The notes beneath the pieces are model-generated. The model was given only the letters and a program-made list of their open reading frames with translations. It was not told the DNA's origin and searched no databases. A DNA stretch of 64,000 nucleotides, from contig NZ_MKKC01000098.1 of assembly GCF_001942255.1 (NCBI RefSeq), positions 124,001 to 188,000 on the forward strand, given 5' to 3'. The DNA comes from Nocardiopsis sp. CNR-923. GTDB lineage: Bacteria > Actinomycetota > Actinomycetes > Streptosporangiales > Streptosporangiaceae. Made by a program: the position numbers and the translations under genes. This document shows, one piece after another, positions 38,355 to 47,951 of this stretch; position 1 is the stretch's first letter; each line of letters opens with the position of its first letter.

Positions 38355-39477
38355 CTAGCGCAGGCCCGGAGACCGCCGGAGGGCCGTCGTGATCATCCGG
38401 TCGACGAGCGTCGCGTAGTCCACTCCGGTCGCCTCCCACATCTGGGGGAAGGCCGACGCCGGGGTGAACCCGGGCATCGTGTTCAGCTCGTTGACGAGGA
38501 TCCCGCCGTCCTCGGTGTAGAAGAAGTCCACCCGGGCCAGGCCCTCACAGCCCATCGCGTCGAAGACTCGGCGGCCAGCGCGCGCAGCCGGGCGATGGCC
38601 TCATCCGGGATCCGCGCCGGGATGGTCAGGCTGCTCGTGGACAGGTACTTGGCCTCGAAGTCGTAGAAGTCGAACCCGTCCGCCACGTGCACCTCGGCGG
38701 GCAGGGAGACGTCGGGCGTACCGCCGTCCTCGGCCTCCAGCACTCCGCACTCGATCTCGCGCCCGAGGACCTGGGCCTCCACGATGACCTTGGGGTCGTG
38801 TTCCCGCGCGGCCTCGACGGCGGCGATCACCGCGTCGGCGTCCCCGGCGTCGCCCACCTTGCTGATGCCGACGCTGCTGCCCGCGCGAGCGGGCTTGACG
38901 AAGACGGTCCCGCCGAGTTCGGCGACGTCGTCGAGCGCCTTCTTGCGCTCGGTCCGCCACTGGCGGTCGGTGATCGCCACGTAGTCGCTGGTCGCGATCC
39001 CGTTGCCGACGAGCATCGCCTTCATGAACGCCTTGTCCATGGCCGCCGCGCTGGAGAACACCCCCGCGCCGGCGTAGCGCACGCCCATCATCTCGAACAG
39101 GCCCTGGACGGTGCCGTCCTCGCCGAAGGGCCCGTGCAGCAACGGCAGCACGACGTCCACACCGGCCAGTCGCTCCACGCCGCGCTCCGGGTCGACGGTC
39201 ATCAACTGACCGGCGGCGTCGAAGGGCAGCGCCAGGTCAGCGCCGTCCTCGGGGACGGCCGGCAGCGCCTTGGTCTCCCCGTCGATCCGCAACCGCTCGG
39301 GGTCGGCCGAGGTCAGGACCCAGTTGCCGGTCCTGGTGATGCGACCGGCACGACCTCGTAACGGTCGTGGTCGATCACGGACAGGACGCTGCCCGCGGTG
39401 ACGCAGGAGATCTCGTGTTCGGAACTGCGACCGCCGAAGACGACGGCGACGCGAATCTTGCGCTGCTCGGACGACAT
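38355..39477 (-). CDS. ddl: D-alanine--D-alanine ligase, two apparent frameshifts
   Basis: Ddl joins two D-alanines with ATP for peptidoglycan synthesis. ATG 39477 gives [20 protein letters not shown]. The ATP-grasp core is intact: [37 protein letters not shown] and C-terminal [33 protein letters not shown]. One base is missing near 39342 (after YEVVPV) and one near 38566 (before [12 protein letters not shown]). The repaired length is 374 residues. It is convergent with the EI24 gene. Confidence 0.95.
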
Positions 39478-39537
39478 GCTGCCTGACCCTATCTCGCCTT
39501 TTCATGGAACCGGAAACAGGAAACCATCCCGTTCGCG

Positions 39538-40755
39538 TCACATGTCCCCGCCGAGCGCTGTGAGAGCGTCCTCGATGAGGTGCCGGGGGTCCTCCAGACC
39601 GATGGAGAACCGCACCGCTCCAGGTGAGATACCCGCGTCCGCCAGTTCGGTCTCCCCCATCGTGCGGTGCGAGGTGGAGGCCACGTGTCCCACCAGCGTG
39701 TGCGTCCCGCCCAGGGAGGCGGCGACCGTGCCCAGCCTGATCCGGTCGGCGAAGGCCATCCCCGCGTCCCGACCGCCCCGCGGGTGCACGGTCACGACCG
39801 CACCGCACCGCCCGGCGTCGAACAGCCTCGCGGCCAACTCCGCCTGCGGGTGCGAGGCCAGGGACGGGTGGTCGACCCGCTCCACCTCGGGATGCCCCTC
39901 CAGCGCGGCGGCGAACGCGGCCGCGGTCTCACACTGCCGCTGGACCCGCAGTGGCAGTGTCTCCAACCCGCGGTGCAGCAGGTACGCCTCGTCCGGGGCC
40001 AGGCACGGCCCCAGGTCGATCCGGGCCGCGCGGATCCGGTCGATCAGCTCGGGCGCGGCCACCGCCACACCGCCCGTGGCGTCGCTGTGGCCGCCGATGT
40101 ACTTGGTGGCCGAGTGCAGCACGACGTCCGCCCCGTGCTCCAGCGGACGGCACACCGCGGGGGAGGCGAACGTCGAGTCCACGACGAAGACCGCGCCCGC
40201 CTGCCGCGCGATCCGCGCGAGCGCCGGCAGGTCGGACACCGCCGTGGTGGGGTTGGACAGCGTCTCGGTGAACAGCACGGCCGTGTCGGGTCGCACGGCC
40301 GCCCGCACGGCCTCCGGGTCGGTGATGTCCACGAAGTCCGTCCGCACGCCGAACCGGCGGAGCAGCCCGTCGAGCAGCGAGTACGTGTTGCCGTAGATCG
40401 ACCGTGCCGCCACGACGTGCGCCCCGGACTCCGTCAGCGCCATGAGCACCGTGCTGATCGCCGCCATGCCCGACGCGAAGGCCTGACCCCGCACCGGCGT
40501 CCGCGATCCGCTGCCCTCCAGTGCCGCGACCCCCGCGGCGAACGCGTCGGCCGTCGGACTGTCGATCCGCGCGTAGGAGTACCCCTCCCGCCGCCCCGCC
40601 AGCACGTCCGCGTACTCCCGCGAGGTGTCGAACGCGTAGGTGGTGGCCCGGTGGACGGGCATCCGCATCGGCCGCTCGGCCGGGACGGGAGGGTGCGGGA
40701 GGTTCTGGGCCAGGGTGTGCTCGGTGTCGGGCCCCGGTGCGGGTGTAGGCGGCAT
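39538..40755 (-). CDS. Trans-sulfuration PLP enzyme (cystathionine gamma-synthase type)
   Basis: This Cys/Met-metabolism PLP enzyme acts on sulfur amino acids. The 405-residue protein has the PLP lysine in HSATKYIGGHSD. The upstream motifs GQAFASGMAAIST, YGNTYSLLD and VVDSTFASPAVCRPLEHGAD, and C-terminal HPRGGRDAGMAF and RFSIGLEDPRHLIEDALTAL, are also present. ATG 40755 follows GAGAGGGCG. Sequence alone does not separate cystathionine gamma-synthase from cystathionine or methionine gamma-lyase. It lies between ddl and gpsA. Confidence 0.88.
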   Translation of the reverse strand: MPPTPAPGPDTEHTLAQNLPHPPVPAERPMRMPVHRATTYAFDTSREYADVLAGRREGYSYARIDSPTADAFAAGVAALEGSGSRTPVRGQAFASGMAAISTVLMALTESGAHVVAARSIYGNTYSLLDGLLRRFGVRTDFVDITDPEAVRAAVRPDTAVLFTETLSNPTTAVSDLPALARIARQAGAVFVVDSTFASPAVCRPLEHGADVVLHSATKYIGGHSDATGGVAVAAPELIDRIRAARIDLGPCLAPDEAYLLHRGLETLPLRVQRQCETAAAFAAALEGHPEVERVDHPSLASHPQAELAARLFDAGRCGAVVTVHPRGGRDAGMAFADRIRLGTVAASLGGTHTLVGHVASTSHRTMGETELADAGISPGAVRFSIGLEDPRHLIEDALTALGGDM

Positions 40756-40766
40756 GTCGCCCTCTC

Positions 40767-41821
40767 TCAGACTCCGTAGCGCTCGGGCTTGGTGCTGCGC
40801 GCCATGAACGCGGCCAGCGCCTGCGCCGGGCTCAGGTCGTGGTGCATCATCTTGACGACGGCCTCGGTGATCGGCATGTCCACGCCGTGCCGCCAACCCA
40901 GTTCGAGGATCGACTCCGAGGACTTGACCCCCTCTGCCGTCTGCCTGGTCTCCGCGACGACCTGCTCCAGGGTCTTGCCCGCGCCCAGTTTCTCACCGAA
41001 GGTCCGGTTCCGCGACAGAGGTGAGGAGCATGTCGCCACGAGGTCACCCATGCCCGCCAACCCGGACAGGGTGTGCTCGTCAGCCCCCAGCGTCACCGCG
41101 AGACGCGTCTCTCAGCCAGTCCGCGCGTGATGAGGGACGCCTTGGTGTTGTCCCCGAGACCCATCCCCTCGGCCACGCCCACGGCGAGCCCGATGACGTT
41201 CTTCATGGCACCGCCGATCTCCACCCCGACCAGGTCGGTGCTGGTGTACGGACGGAAGTACGGCGCCCGGAACAGGGTCTGCAGACGCACCGCCGTCTCC
41301 TCGCGCGGGCAGGCCACCACGGCGGTGGCGGGCTGGCGCTCAGCGATCTCCCGCGCCAGGTTGGGCCCGGAGACCACGGCGATCCGCTCCTCGGGGAACT
41401 TCAGGACCTCGGCGATGATCTCGCTGACCCGCAGCAGCGTGCCCAGCTCCACGCCCTTCATCAGGCTGACGATCACCGCGTCGTCGCGCAGGTGCGCCCG
41501 CCACTGGACCAGGTTGGCCCGCAGCGACTGCGAGGGGACCGCCAGCACCACCACGTCCGCCCGGGACAGCGCCTCGGCCGCGTCGGCGGTGGCCCGCAAC
41601 CGCGGGTTGAGCGCGATCCCCGGGAAGTAGTCCGGGTTCTGCGAGGTCTCGTTGACCGCGTCCACGACCGAGGAGCGCCGCCCCCACAGCACGACCTCGA
41701 CCGCCGGGCCGCCCGGATCCTCCACCCGGGCCTGGTCGGCCGCGTCCGCGATGACGTTGGCGAACACGGTTCCCCAGGAACCCGCGCCGAGAACGGCGAT
41801 CCTCACCTCGTCGCTGCCCAT
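40767..41821 (-). CDS. gpsA: NAD(P)-dependent glycerol-3-phosphate dehydrogenase, one apparent frameshift
   Basis: GpsA reduces dihydroxyacetone phosphate to sn-glycerol-3-phosphate for phospholipids. The protein begins MGSDEVRIAVLGAGSWGTVFA, with the Rossmann GxGxxG. It has VLAVPSQSLR, LMKGVELGT, VSGPNLAREIA and the catalytic-lysine region GVEIGGAMKNVIGLAVG. One base is missing near 41110: RGLAE runs out of frame and TRLAVTLGADEHTLSGLAGMGDL resumes in the other. The repaired length is 351 residues. It follows plsC, the acyltransferase that uses its product line. Confidence 0.95.
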
Positions 41822-41829
41822 CCGTCCCG

Positions 41830-42641
41830 TCACGCCTGGTTCTTCCCGTTGTCGTCGTCCGGGGCCCGTCCGCCGCCGGTTCGGCGTCGTCCGTCTCATC
41901 CGCGTGTTCGGCCCGGGCCTCGACCCGGGCCCGTTTCATGTCGTAGGGGACCGCCGGGGGCTCCTCGCCCCGGATCTTCGCCTGGAGGTCGGTGATGTCG
42001 CGCATGATGGCCTCCGTGGCCTCGGCGAGGACCGAGGCGGTCAGCGGCTTGTTCCGGAAGCGGGACAGGTCCACCGGCGGTCCGGCCAGGAACTCCACGC
42101 GCTTGGGCGGGAACAGGCTGAGCTTCTTCTCCCCCTGGTACGGGAGGAGCCTCTGCTCGCCCCAGTGCGCCACCGGAACCACCGGAACCCCGGTGGTCAG
42201 CGCCAGGCGGGCCACACCCGTCTTGGCCGTCATCGGCCACAGCCGGGGGTCGCGCGTGCAGGTCCCCTCCGGGTAGAAGATCACGGAGGCTCCGTCCCTG
42301 GTGAGCGCCAGCTCGGCCTCGCGCAGCGCCTTGACCGCCTCGGTGGTGCCGCGTTTGATCGGAATCTGCCCCGTGCTCCTGGCGACCGACCGGACCACCG
42401 GAATCCGCATGACCGCGTCCTTCATGGTGAAGGTCGGCCAGCGCCGCGCGCCCACGTACATGAAGTGCGCGACCGTGAGGGGGTCGACGGTGGACAGGTG
42501 GTTCGCGGCGATGATCACGCCGCCCCGGGCGGGCACGTTCTCGGTCCCCCGCCAGACGGGCTTGGTCACCAGTCGCAGGAGGGGGCGCACGATGCTCGCC
42601 ACGACCACCTTCACCCACCGTGATTCTCGATGCTCGGCCAC
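41830..42641 (-). CDS. plsC: 1-acyl-sn-glycerol-3-phosphate acyltransferase, one apparent frameshift
   Basis: This PlsC-family acyltransferase makes phosphatidic acid. GTG 42641 (MAEHRESRWVKVVVASIVRPLLRLV) follows GAGGAG. The acyltransferase blocks are NHLSTVD (the HxxxxD catalytic pair), the GQIPIKRGTT region, VIFYPEGTCTRD and VPVVPVAHWG. One base is missing near 41863; with it the protein ends DDDNGKNQA at 41830, just before gpsA. Without it the frame would run antisense-free through gpsA, which is not credible. The repaired length is 270 residues. Confidence 0.92.
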
Positions 42642-42879
42642 GGGACTCCTCACTCCATCGCTGCGGGCCCGTCCGGCCCCGAAGCACAACCGGTTCAGTC
42701 TAGGGCGCGTCGGTACCCGCTCCTCCAGCCCGGAGACGCACGTCACCGGGTGGGTGTCCGACCCGTCGGGCCCGCGCCGCCCCGCGCCGCGAACGCCTAC
42801 CCTCGTGTCACTGTCGTTGCCGCATCTCCGGGGGGACCGTGACCGGCTTTGGAGAGCGAGACGGGGCCGAGGCGCCGGG

Positions 42880-43624
42880 GTGCGCTGGTCCCTGATCGTC
42901 CCAGTCAAGCACCTCGATCGGGCCAAGTCGCGACTGGCCCGTGCCGCGGGCCCCCTCCGGGGCGAGCTCGCACTGGCCGTCGCCTGCGACACGGTGACCG
43001 CCGCTCTCGCCTGCGCACGCGTCGACGCGGTCTTCGCCGTGACCGACGACGTCCGGGCCGGCGAGGCGTTGGGGGCCCTCGGCGCGGTCGTGGTGGGCGG
43101 AGAACCGGGCACGGGGCTCAATCCCGCGCTTCGGCACGGGGCCGCGGTCGCCCGGCGGCGCCTCCCCGGCAACGGGCTGTGCGCCCTGTCGGCAGACCTG
43201 CCCGCGCTGCGCCCGGGAGAACTCGCCCGCGTCCTGTCCTCGGCGTCGGACCGACGCCGTTCCTTCCTCCCAGACGCGCCCGGAGTGGGCACGACACTCC
43301 TCGCTTCGCGCCCGGGGAGCCGTTCCGCCCCGCGTTCGAGGGCGCCTCACGCGTCCGGCATCTGGCCTCCGCGCCCGGGAACTGGTCCTGGAGGACGTGG
43401 ACTCGGTCCGGCGGGACGTGGACACTCCCGAGGACCTGCGGGCGGCGGTCCGTCTCGGTGTGGGGGCGCGCACGCGGGACCTGCTGGTGCTGGCGCGGAG
43501 GGACGGGCACGGCCTCGCGGTCGACACGGTCGCGCGGACGCGTACCGCCCGGGCCCCCGTGGGGGACCCGGGCGGTACCGACCCGTCGCCGTTCGGCGAT
43601 GGAACTACTTCTTCCCGTCGTTGA
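42880..43624 (+). CDS. fbiD: Phosphoenolpyruvate/2-phospholactate guanylyltransferase (coenzyme F420), two apparent frameshifts
   Basis: CofC/FbiD makes the guanylylated intermediate that starts coenzyme F420 side-chain synthesis. GTG 42880 gives VRWSLIVPVKHLDRAKSRLA, the characteristic nucleotidyltransferase N-terminus. ALSADLPALRPGEL follows. The acidic segment ELVLEDVDSVRRDVDTPEDLRAAV is recovered after adding bases near 43307 and 43374. The repaired 248 residues are longer than the usual 210-220, and the tail crosses the terminator at 43542-43578, so a further indel near the 3' end is possible. Confidence 0.85.
43542..43578. terminator. Terminator between fbiD and hup
   Basis: A perfect 12-bp stem GTACCGCCCGGG/CCCGGGCGGTAC with an inner CCCCC/GGGGG extension lies between convergent genes. 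It lies 27 bases past the HU stop codon. Confidence 0.8.
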
Positions 43625-43886
43625 CCAGGGCCTTGAAGTCAGCGCCAGCACGGAACTTCGGAACGAAGCTCGCGGGGACGTTGATGGTGGCCCCGGTGGC
43701 GGGGTTGCGGGCGGTACGAGCCGCACGCTCGGACTTCTCGAACACACCGAAGCCCGTGATGGCGACCTTGTCGCCCGACGCCACTGTGGTCTGAATGGTC
43801 TCGAGCACAGCATTGACCGCTTCGGTCGCGGTCTTCTTGTCTCCGAGACGCGCGGAGATCGCGTCGATCAGGTCACGCTTGTTCAT
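43605..43886 (-). CDS. hup: DNA-binding protein HU
   Basis: HU is a dimeric nucleoid protein that bends DNA. The 93-residue protein begins MNKRDLIDAISARLGDKKTA with ATG 43886 behind GGAGG. It has the GFGVFEKSERAARTARNPATG DNA-binding arm and ends VPKFRAGADFKALVNDGKK. It is the short HU without the Lys/Ala tail found in some actinobacterial paralogues. Confidence 0.96.
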   Translation of the reverse strand: MNKRDLIDAISARLGDKKTATEAVNAVLETIQTTVASGDKVAITGFGVFEKSERAARTARNPATGATINVPASFVPKFRAGADFKALVNDGKK

Positions 43887-44172
43887 AAGGTTCCTCCGGT
43901 TCCCCCTTGCTCGCACGAAATTAGGGGAAGCCCGGCCCCTTACACAAATACAAACGCCTGTGGAGAAGGCGTGTCGAGCCCGCGCCCACCTGCGCGTCAG
44001 CCACGGAAGGCAGTGGCCCCAGCTCGCGGGACACCGTCCCACGCGCCCCTTTTGCCCCCGCGTGTGAGCCTCAAATGCCTACGTATAACCGGATTCCGGG
44101 CACGGCGCGCGGCGCGCTTAAGGACGCAAAGGCCGCAAGCGACTGGTCACACCAAGTAAAGGTAAAATATTC
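43887..44172. other. Gap between hup and leuD
   Basis: No gene is seen. The AT-rich stretch at about 43940-43955 probably holds the hup promoter. The AT-rich stretch at 44155-44172 lies just past the leuD terminator. Confidence 0.5.
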
Positions 44173-44215
44173 GGGGGCCGGTGGGTGTGCTGCGTCACAC
44201 CGCCCTCCAGCCCCC
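44173..44215 (-). terminator. Terminator of leuCD
   Basis: Outer arms GGGGGC/GCCCCC and an inner GGTGTG/CACACC hairpin lie 22 bases past the leuD stop. On the transcript they are followed by a T-rich stretch. Confidence 0.65.
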
Positions 44216-44236
44216 GCCCAGGACACGATCCGGTGT

Positions 44237-44827
44237 CTACTGGGTCACGGGCAGCCAGCGCTGGCGAGCCTGCTCGAACCCCGCGATCCCCTCCGTGTGG
44301 CCCAGCGTCAGGGCGATGTCGTCCAGACCCTCCATCAACCGCCAACGGGTGTAGTCGTCCAGCTCGAAGGCCTCCTGGACGCCCGGGGCGCGGACCTCGC
44401 GGTTGACCAGGTCGACGGTCACCTCGGTGGTGGGGTCGGCCTCGACCATGTCCCACAGCTTCTCGACGACCTCCTGGGGCAGCAGGACGGTCAGCAGCCC
44501 GCCCTTGAGCGAGTTGCCCCGGAAGATGTCGGCGAAGCGCGACGACAGCACCGCGCGGAAGCCGTAGTCCCGAAGAGCCCACACAGCGTGCTCACGCGAG
44601 GAGCCGGTACCGAAGTCGGGGCCGGCCACCAGCACGGACGCACCCGAGTGCTCGGGCCGGTTCAGGACGAAGTCGGGGTCGCTCCCGCGCCACCCGGCGA
44701 ACAGGCCGTCCTCGAACCCGGTGCGGCTCACACGCTTGAGGTAGACGGCGGGGATGATCTGGTCGGTGTCCACGTTGCTGGCGCGCAGCGGCACGGCCCG
44801 ACCGGTGTGGACGTCGATCTTCTCCAT
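44237..44827 (-). CDS. leuD: 3-isopropylmalate dehydratase small subunit
   Basis: With LeuC this isomerises 2- to 3-isopropylmalate in leucine synthesis. The 196-residue protein starts [27 protein letters not shown] and has the swivel-domain motif [17 protein letters not shown] and [17 protein letters not shown]. It lies 29 bases after leuC. If cimA feeds 2-oxobutanoate for isoleucine, LeuCD would also act on citramalate. Confidence 0.96.
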   Translation of the reverse strand: MEKIDVHTGRAVPLRASNVDTDQIIPAVYLKRVSRTGFEDGLFAGWRGSDPDFVLNRPEHSGASVLVAGPDFGTGSSREHAVWALRDYGFRAVLSSRFADIFRGNSLKGGLLTVLLPQEVVEKLWDMVEADPTTEVTVDLVNREVRAPGVQEAFELDDYTRWRLMEGLDDIALTLGHTEGIAGFEQARQRWLPVTQ

Positions 44828-44856
44828 GAACAGGTCTCTCCTAGCTGGTCGGGGCC

Positions 44857-46262
44857 CTACAGGGACACCAGGTCTGCGGGCGAGGACAGCATCCCGCGCA
44901 CGGCGGTCGCGGCGGCCACCTGCGGCGACACCAGGTGGGTGCGGCCACCGCGCCCCTGGCGGCCCTCGAAGTTGCGGTTGGAGGTGGAGGCGCTGCGCTC
45001 ACCGGGCTGGAGCTGGTCGGGGTTCATGCCCAGGCACATGGAGCACCCGGCCTCGCGCCACTCGGCGCCGGCCTCCTCGAAGATCCGGCCGAGTCCCTCC
45101 TGGTTGGCCTGCTCCTTGACCCGCATGGAGCCGGGGACGACCAGCATGCGCACGCCGTCCGCGACCTTGCGGCCCCGGATGATCTCGGCGGCGGTGCGCA
45201 GGTCCTCGATACGGCCGTTGGTGCACGAGCCCAGGAACACGGTGTCGACGCTCACCTGGCGCATCGGCGTGCCGGGGGCCAGGTCCATGTAGGCCAGGGC
45301 CTTCTCCGCGGCTGCGCGCGCGGTGGGGTCCTCGAAGGAGGTCGGGTCGGGCACGGACGCGTCCAGCGGCACGCCCTGACCGGGGTTGGTGCCCCAGGTG
45401 ACGAACGGACTCAGTTCGTCGGCGTCCAGGACCACCTCGGCGTCGAAGACGGCGCCCTCGTCGGTGCGCAGGCTCTTCCAGTGCTCGACGGCCGCGTCGA
45501 AGTCCTCGTCCTTCGGGGCGTGGGCGCGCCCGCGCACGTAGTCGAACGTGGTCTGGTCGGGGGCGATCATCCCGGCGCGGGCGCCCGCCTCGATGGACAT
45601 GTTGCACACCGTCATGCGGGCCTCCATCGACAGCGACTCGATCGCCGCGCCGCGGTACTCGATGACGTAGCCCTGGCCGCCGCCGGTGCCGATCTTGGCG
45701 ATCACCGCGAGGATGATGTCCTTGGCGGACACACCCGGCCTGAGCGTGCCGTTCACCGTGACGGCCATGGTCTTGAAGGGGGCCATGGGCAGGGTCTGGG
45801 TGGCCAGAACGTGCTCGACCTGGCTGGTGCCGATACCGAAGGCCAGCGCGCCGAACGCGCCGTGCGTGCTGGTGTGGCTGTCACCGCAGACGATGGTCAT
45901 GCCGGGCTGCGTCAAGCCCAACTGGGGGCCGACCACGTGCACGACGCCCTGTTCGATGTCGCCCATCGGGTGCAGGCGCACGCCGAAGTCCGAGCAGTTC
46001 TTGCGCAGGGTCTCGACCTGCTTGCGGGAGACGGGGTCGGCGATCGGAGCCAACAGGTCCTGGGTGGGGACGTTGTGGTCCTCGGTCGCGATGGTGAGGT
46101 CGGGGCGCCGCACGGACCGACCCGCCAGGCGCAGCCCTCGAAGGCCTGCGGGCTGGTCACCTCGTGCACCAGGTGGAGGTCGATGTAGAGCAGATCCGGC
46201 TCGCCGTCGGCACGCCGGACGACGTGCTCCTCCCAGACCTTCTCGGCCATCGTGCGTGCCAT
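44857..46262 (-). CDS. leuC: 3-isopropylmalate dehydratase large subunit, one apparent frameshift
   Basis: This is the aconitase-type [4Fe-4S] catalytic subunit. ATG 46262 ([15 protein letters not shown]) follows GAGAGG. The protein shows [35 protein letters not shown] and [15 protein letters not shown]. Cluster cysteines lie in GSCTNG and GCSMCLGMN. One G is missing near 46136, between AFEG and [13 protein letters not shown]. The repaired length is 468 residues. It is transcribed divergently from the IclR regulator and shares its operator region. Confidence 0.95.
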
Positions 46263-46338
46263 GGGCGATCGCCTCTCTCGTTCTTCGTCTCGGGTCCGGA
46301 CGGAGGTGGACCCAGCGCGGACGTGCGGGCTGACTTGC

Positions 46339-46355
46339 ATTCCATATTTCGAGAC
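46339..46355. promoter_or_regulatory. NdgR-type operator between leuC and ndgR
   Basis: ATTCCA-TATTT-CGAGAC is a degenerate match to the 17-bp palindrome shared with cimA, leuB and ilvB. It ends 14 bases before the regulator start, which suggests autoregulation as well as control of leuCD. Confidence 0.55.
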
Positions 46356-46369
46356 GGCAATATCAAGCC

Positions 46370-47101
46370 ATGGACAACTCTAGCTCATCCAGCGGCGTCG
46401 GTGTGTTGGACAAGACGATGTCGGTCCTCGACGCCCTGGAGTCGGGCCCGGCGTCCCTGGCCCAGTTGGTACAGATCACCGGTCTGGCACGGCCCACCGC
46501 CCACCGTCTGGCCGTCGCCCTGGAGCGGCACCGCATGGTCGGGCGCGACAGCCAGGGCCGCTTCGTGCTGGGCCCGCGCCTGGGCGAGCTCTCCATCGCC
46601 ACCGGCGAGGACCGGCTCCTGGCCGTGGCGGCGCCCGTGCTCGTCCAGCTGCGCGACCTGACCGGGGAGAGCGCCCAGCTCTACCGCCGCCAGGGCGACC
46701 TGCGGGTCTGCGTGGCCGCGTCGGAGCGCACCAGCGGCCTTCGGGACACCGTGCCGGTCGGCAGCGAACTCCCGATGAACGCCGGTTCGGCCGCCCAGGT
46801 GCTGCTCGCGTGGGAGGACCCCGACCGCATCCGCCGCTGCCTCGTGGGCGCCCGGTTCACGGCCGCCAGCCTCACCCAGGTGCGTCGCCGCCGGTGGGCC
46901 CAGAGCGTCGCCGAGCGCGAGCAGGGCGTGGCGTCGGTGTCGGCTCCCGTGTCCGGCCCGGGCGGCCGGGTGATCGCCGCCGTCTCGGTCTCCGGACCGA
47001 TAGAGCGCCTGACCCGCTCACCCGGACGGATGCACTCCCAGGCGGTGCTCTCGGCCGCCGAGCGGATCAGCGAGTCGCTGCACACGTACGAGGGCCGCTA
47101 G
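46370..47101 (+). CDS. ndgR: IclR-family regulator of leucine/branched-chain genes (NdgR/LtbR type)
   Basis: This is a 243-residue IclR regulator. The N-terminal winged helix-turn-helix ([22 protein letters not shown], about residues 28-50) is followed by an effector-binding domain from about residue 80. The divergent position next to leuCD is the conserved location of NdgR (Streptomyces) and LtbR (Corynebacterium), which control leu and ilv genes. There is no clear Shine-Dalgarno, so the transcript may be leaderless. Its likely sites are the 17-bp palindromes listed separately. Confidence 0.9.
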   Translation: MDNSSSSSGVGVLDKTMSVLDALESGPASLAQLVQITGLARPTAHRLAVALERHRMVGRDSQGRFVLGPRLGELSIATGEDRLLAVAAPVLVQLRDLTGESAQLYRRQGDLRVCVAASERTSGLRDTVPVGSELPMNAGSAAQVLLAWEDPDRIRRCLVGARFTAASLTQVRRRRWAQSVAEREQGVASVSAPVSGPGGRVIAAVSVSGPIERLTRSPGRMHSQAVLSAAERISESLHTYEGR

Positions 47102-47397
47102 GCGCACTGACCGCTGAGGTCGGCAACGCCCGACCCGCCGACGCACGGCATCAGGGCCTTCGGCAGCGGGGTCGGGGTGAGCTGGCGGGGACGGCGCGGA
47201 TAGAACGTCCGAGCCGCCACACGGCGTCCACCTCGCGACCACCCCGGGCCGATCCGGCGCCCGCGGCACGGGTACCGCGCGGCGAGGCGAGCGCGCACGT
47301 CCACGGCTTCCGGGACGACCGGCTCATCCGGTCGCCGATCGCTCTCCGCGACGCGCGGCCGGGGGAGTTGACCCGTCGGGTCGACCCCGGGCACGAC
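47102..47397. other. Gap between ndgR and the tRNA cluster
   Basis: About 300 bases without a supported gene; I see only the terminator at its right edge. Confidence 0.5.
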
Positions 47398-47428
47398 GAG
47401 GGCCCCGCTCCATACGAGCGGGGCCCTC
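47398..47428. terminator. Terminator of the tRNA cluster
   Basis: A perfect 13-bp stem GAGGGCCCCGCTC/GAGCGGGGCCCTC with loop CATAC starts 10 bases after the 3' end of the last tRNA-Glu. Confidence 0.85.
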
Positions 47429-47437
47429 CGTGACGTG

Positions 47438-47510
47438 TACCCCCGAGCGGATTCGAACCGCCGTTACCGCCTTGAGAGGGCGGCGTCCTAGGCCACTAGA
47501 CGACGGGGGC
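47438..47510 (-). tRNA. tRNA-Glu (anticodon CTC)
   Basis: A complete 73-base cloverleaf: acceptor GCCCCCG/CGGGGGT, anticodon stem CCGCC-CTCTCAA-GGCGG with anticodon CTC, and T arm GGCGG-TTCGAAT-CCGCT. CCA is not encoded. Confidence 0.95.
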
Positions 47511-47622
47511 CAGGACGATCCAAGCGCGATCGCGAAGACTACGATACCCGCTCGAACCGGACATCGACGACAAGCGCCGACCAGGAGAAAAGCTCCCACG
47601 CGGTGGAAGCCTCTCCCTGTGG

Positions 47623-47694
47623 TACCCCCGAGCGGATTCGAACCGCCGTTACCGCCTTGAGAGGGCGGCGTCCTAGGCCACTAGACGACGGGGC
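47623..47694 (-). tRNA. tRNA-Glu (anticodon CTC), second copy, one acceptor base missing
   Basis: Identical to the neighbouring tRNA-Glu except that the 5' acceptor strand has four C instead of five (near 47692). This is probably the same type of deletion error seen in the coding genes. Here ACCA follows the acceptor stem. Confidence 0.9.
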
Positions 47695-47746
47695 GCACGT
47701 TGTGGTCGATGACCCGTGCGGCTCACGGACAACCGTGAGACCGGAG

Positions 47747-47818
47747 CTGGGGTACCAGGACTCGAACCTAGACTAACTGAACCAGAATCAGTCGTGCTGC
47801 CGATTACACCATACCCCA
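47747..47818 (-). tRNA. tRNA-Gln (anticodon CTG)
   Basis: A 72-base cloverleaf with acceptor TGGGGTA/TACCCCA and an anticodon loop TTCTGGT giving CTG for CAG codons. It is first in the Gln-Glu-Glu cluster beside gltX. Confidence 0.95.
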
Positions 47819-47951
47819 GTGCTTTCGGAAGGACCTGGCCGCTCTCGCTTCCTCGTCCCCCTCGGCGACGTCGCTAACTCTAGCGGACATTCAGAGTGCT
47901 CGCGAACGGGAGTCGGGGCGGCCGAACCGTGGCTCCGACCACCCCGTCCGC

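Noticed and set aside
41340..43292. A 650-codon fusion of plsC with an out-of-frame gpsA segment
   Set aside because: The C-terminal part is gpsA read in the wrong frame. One missing base near 41863 explains the missing plsC stop.
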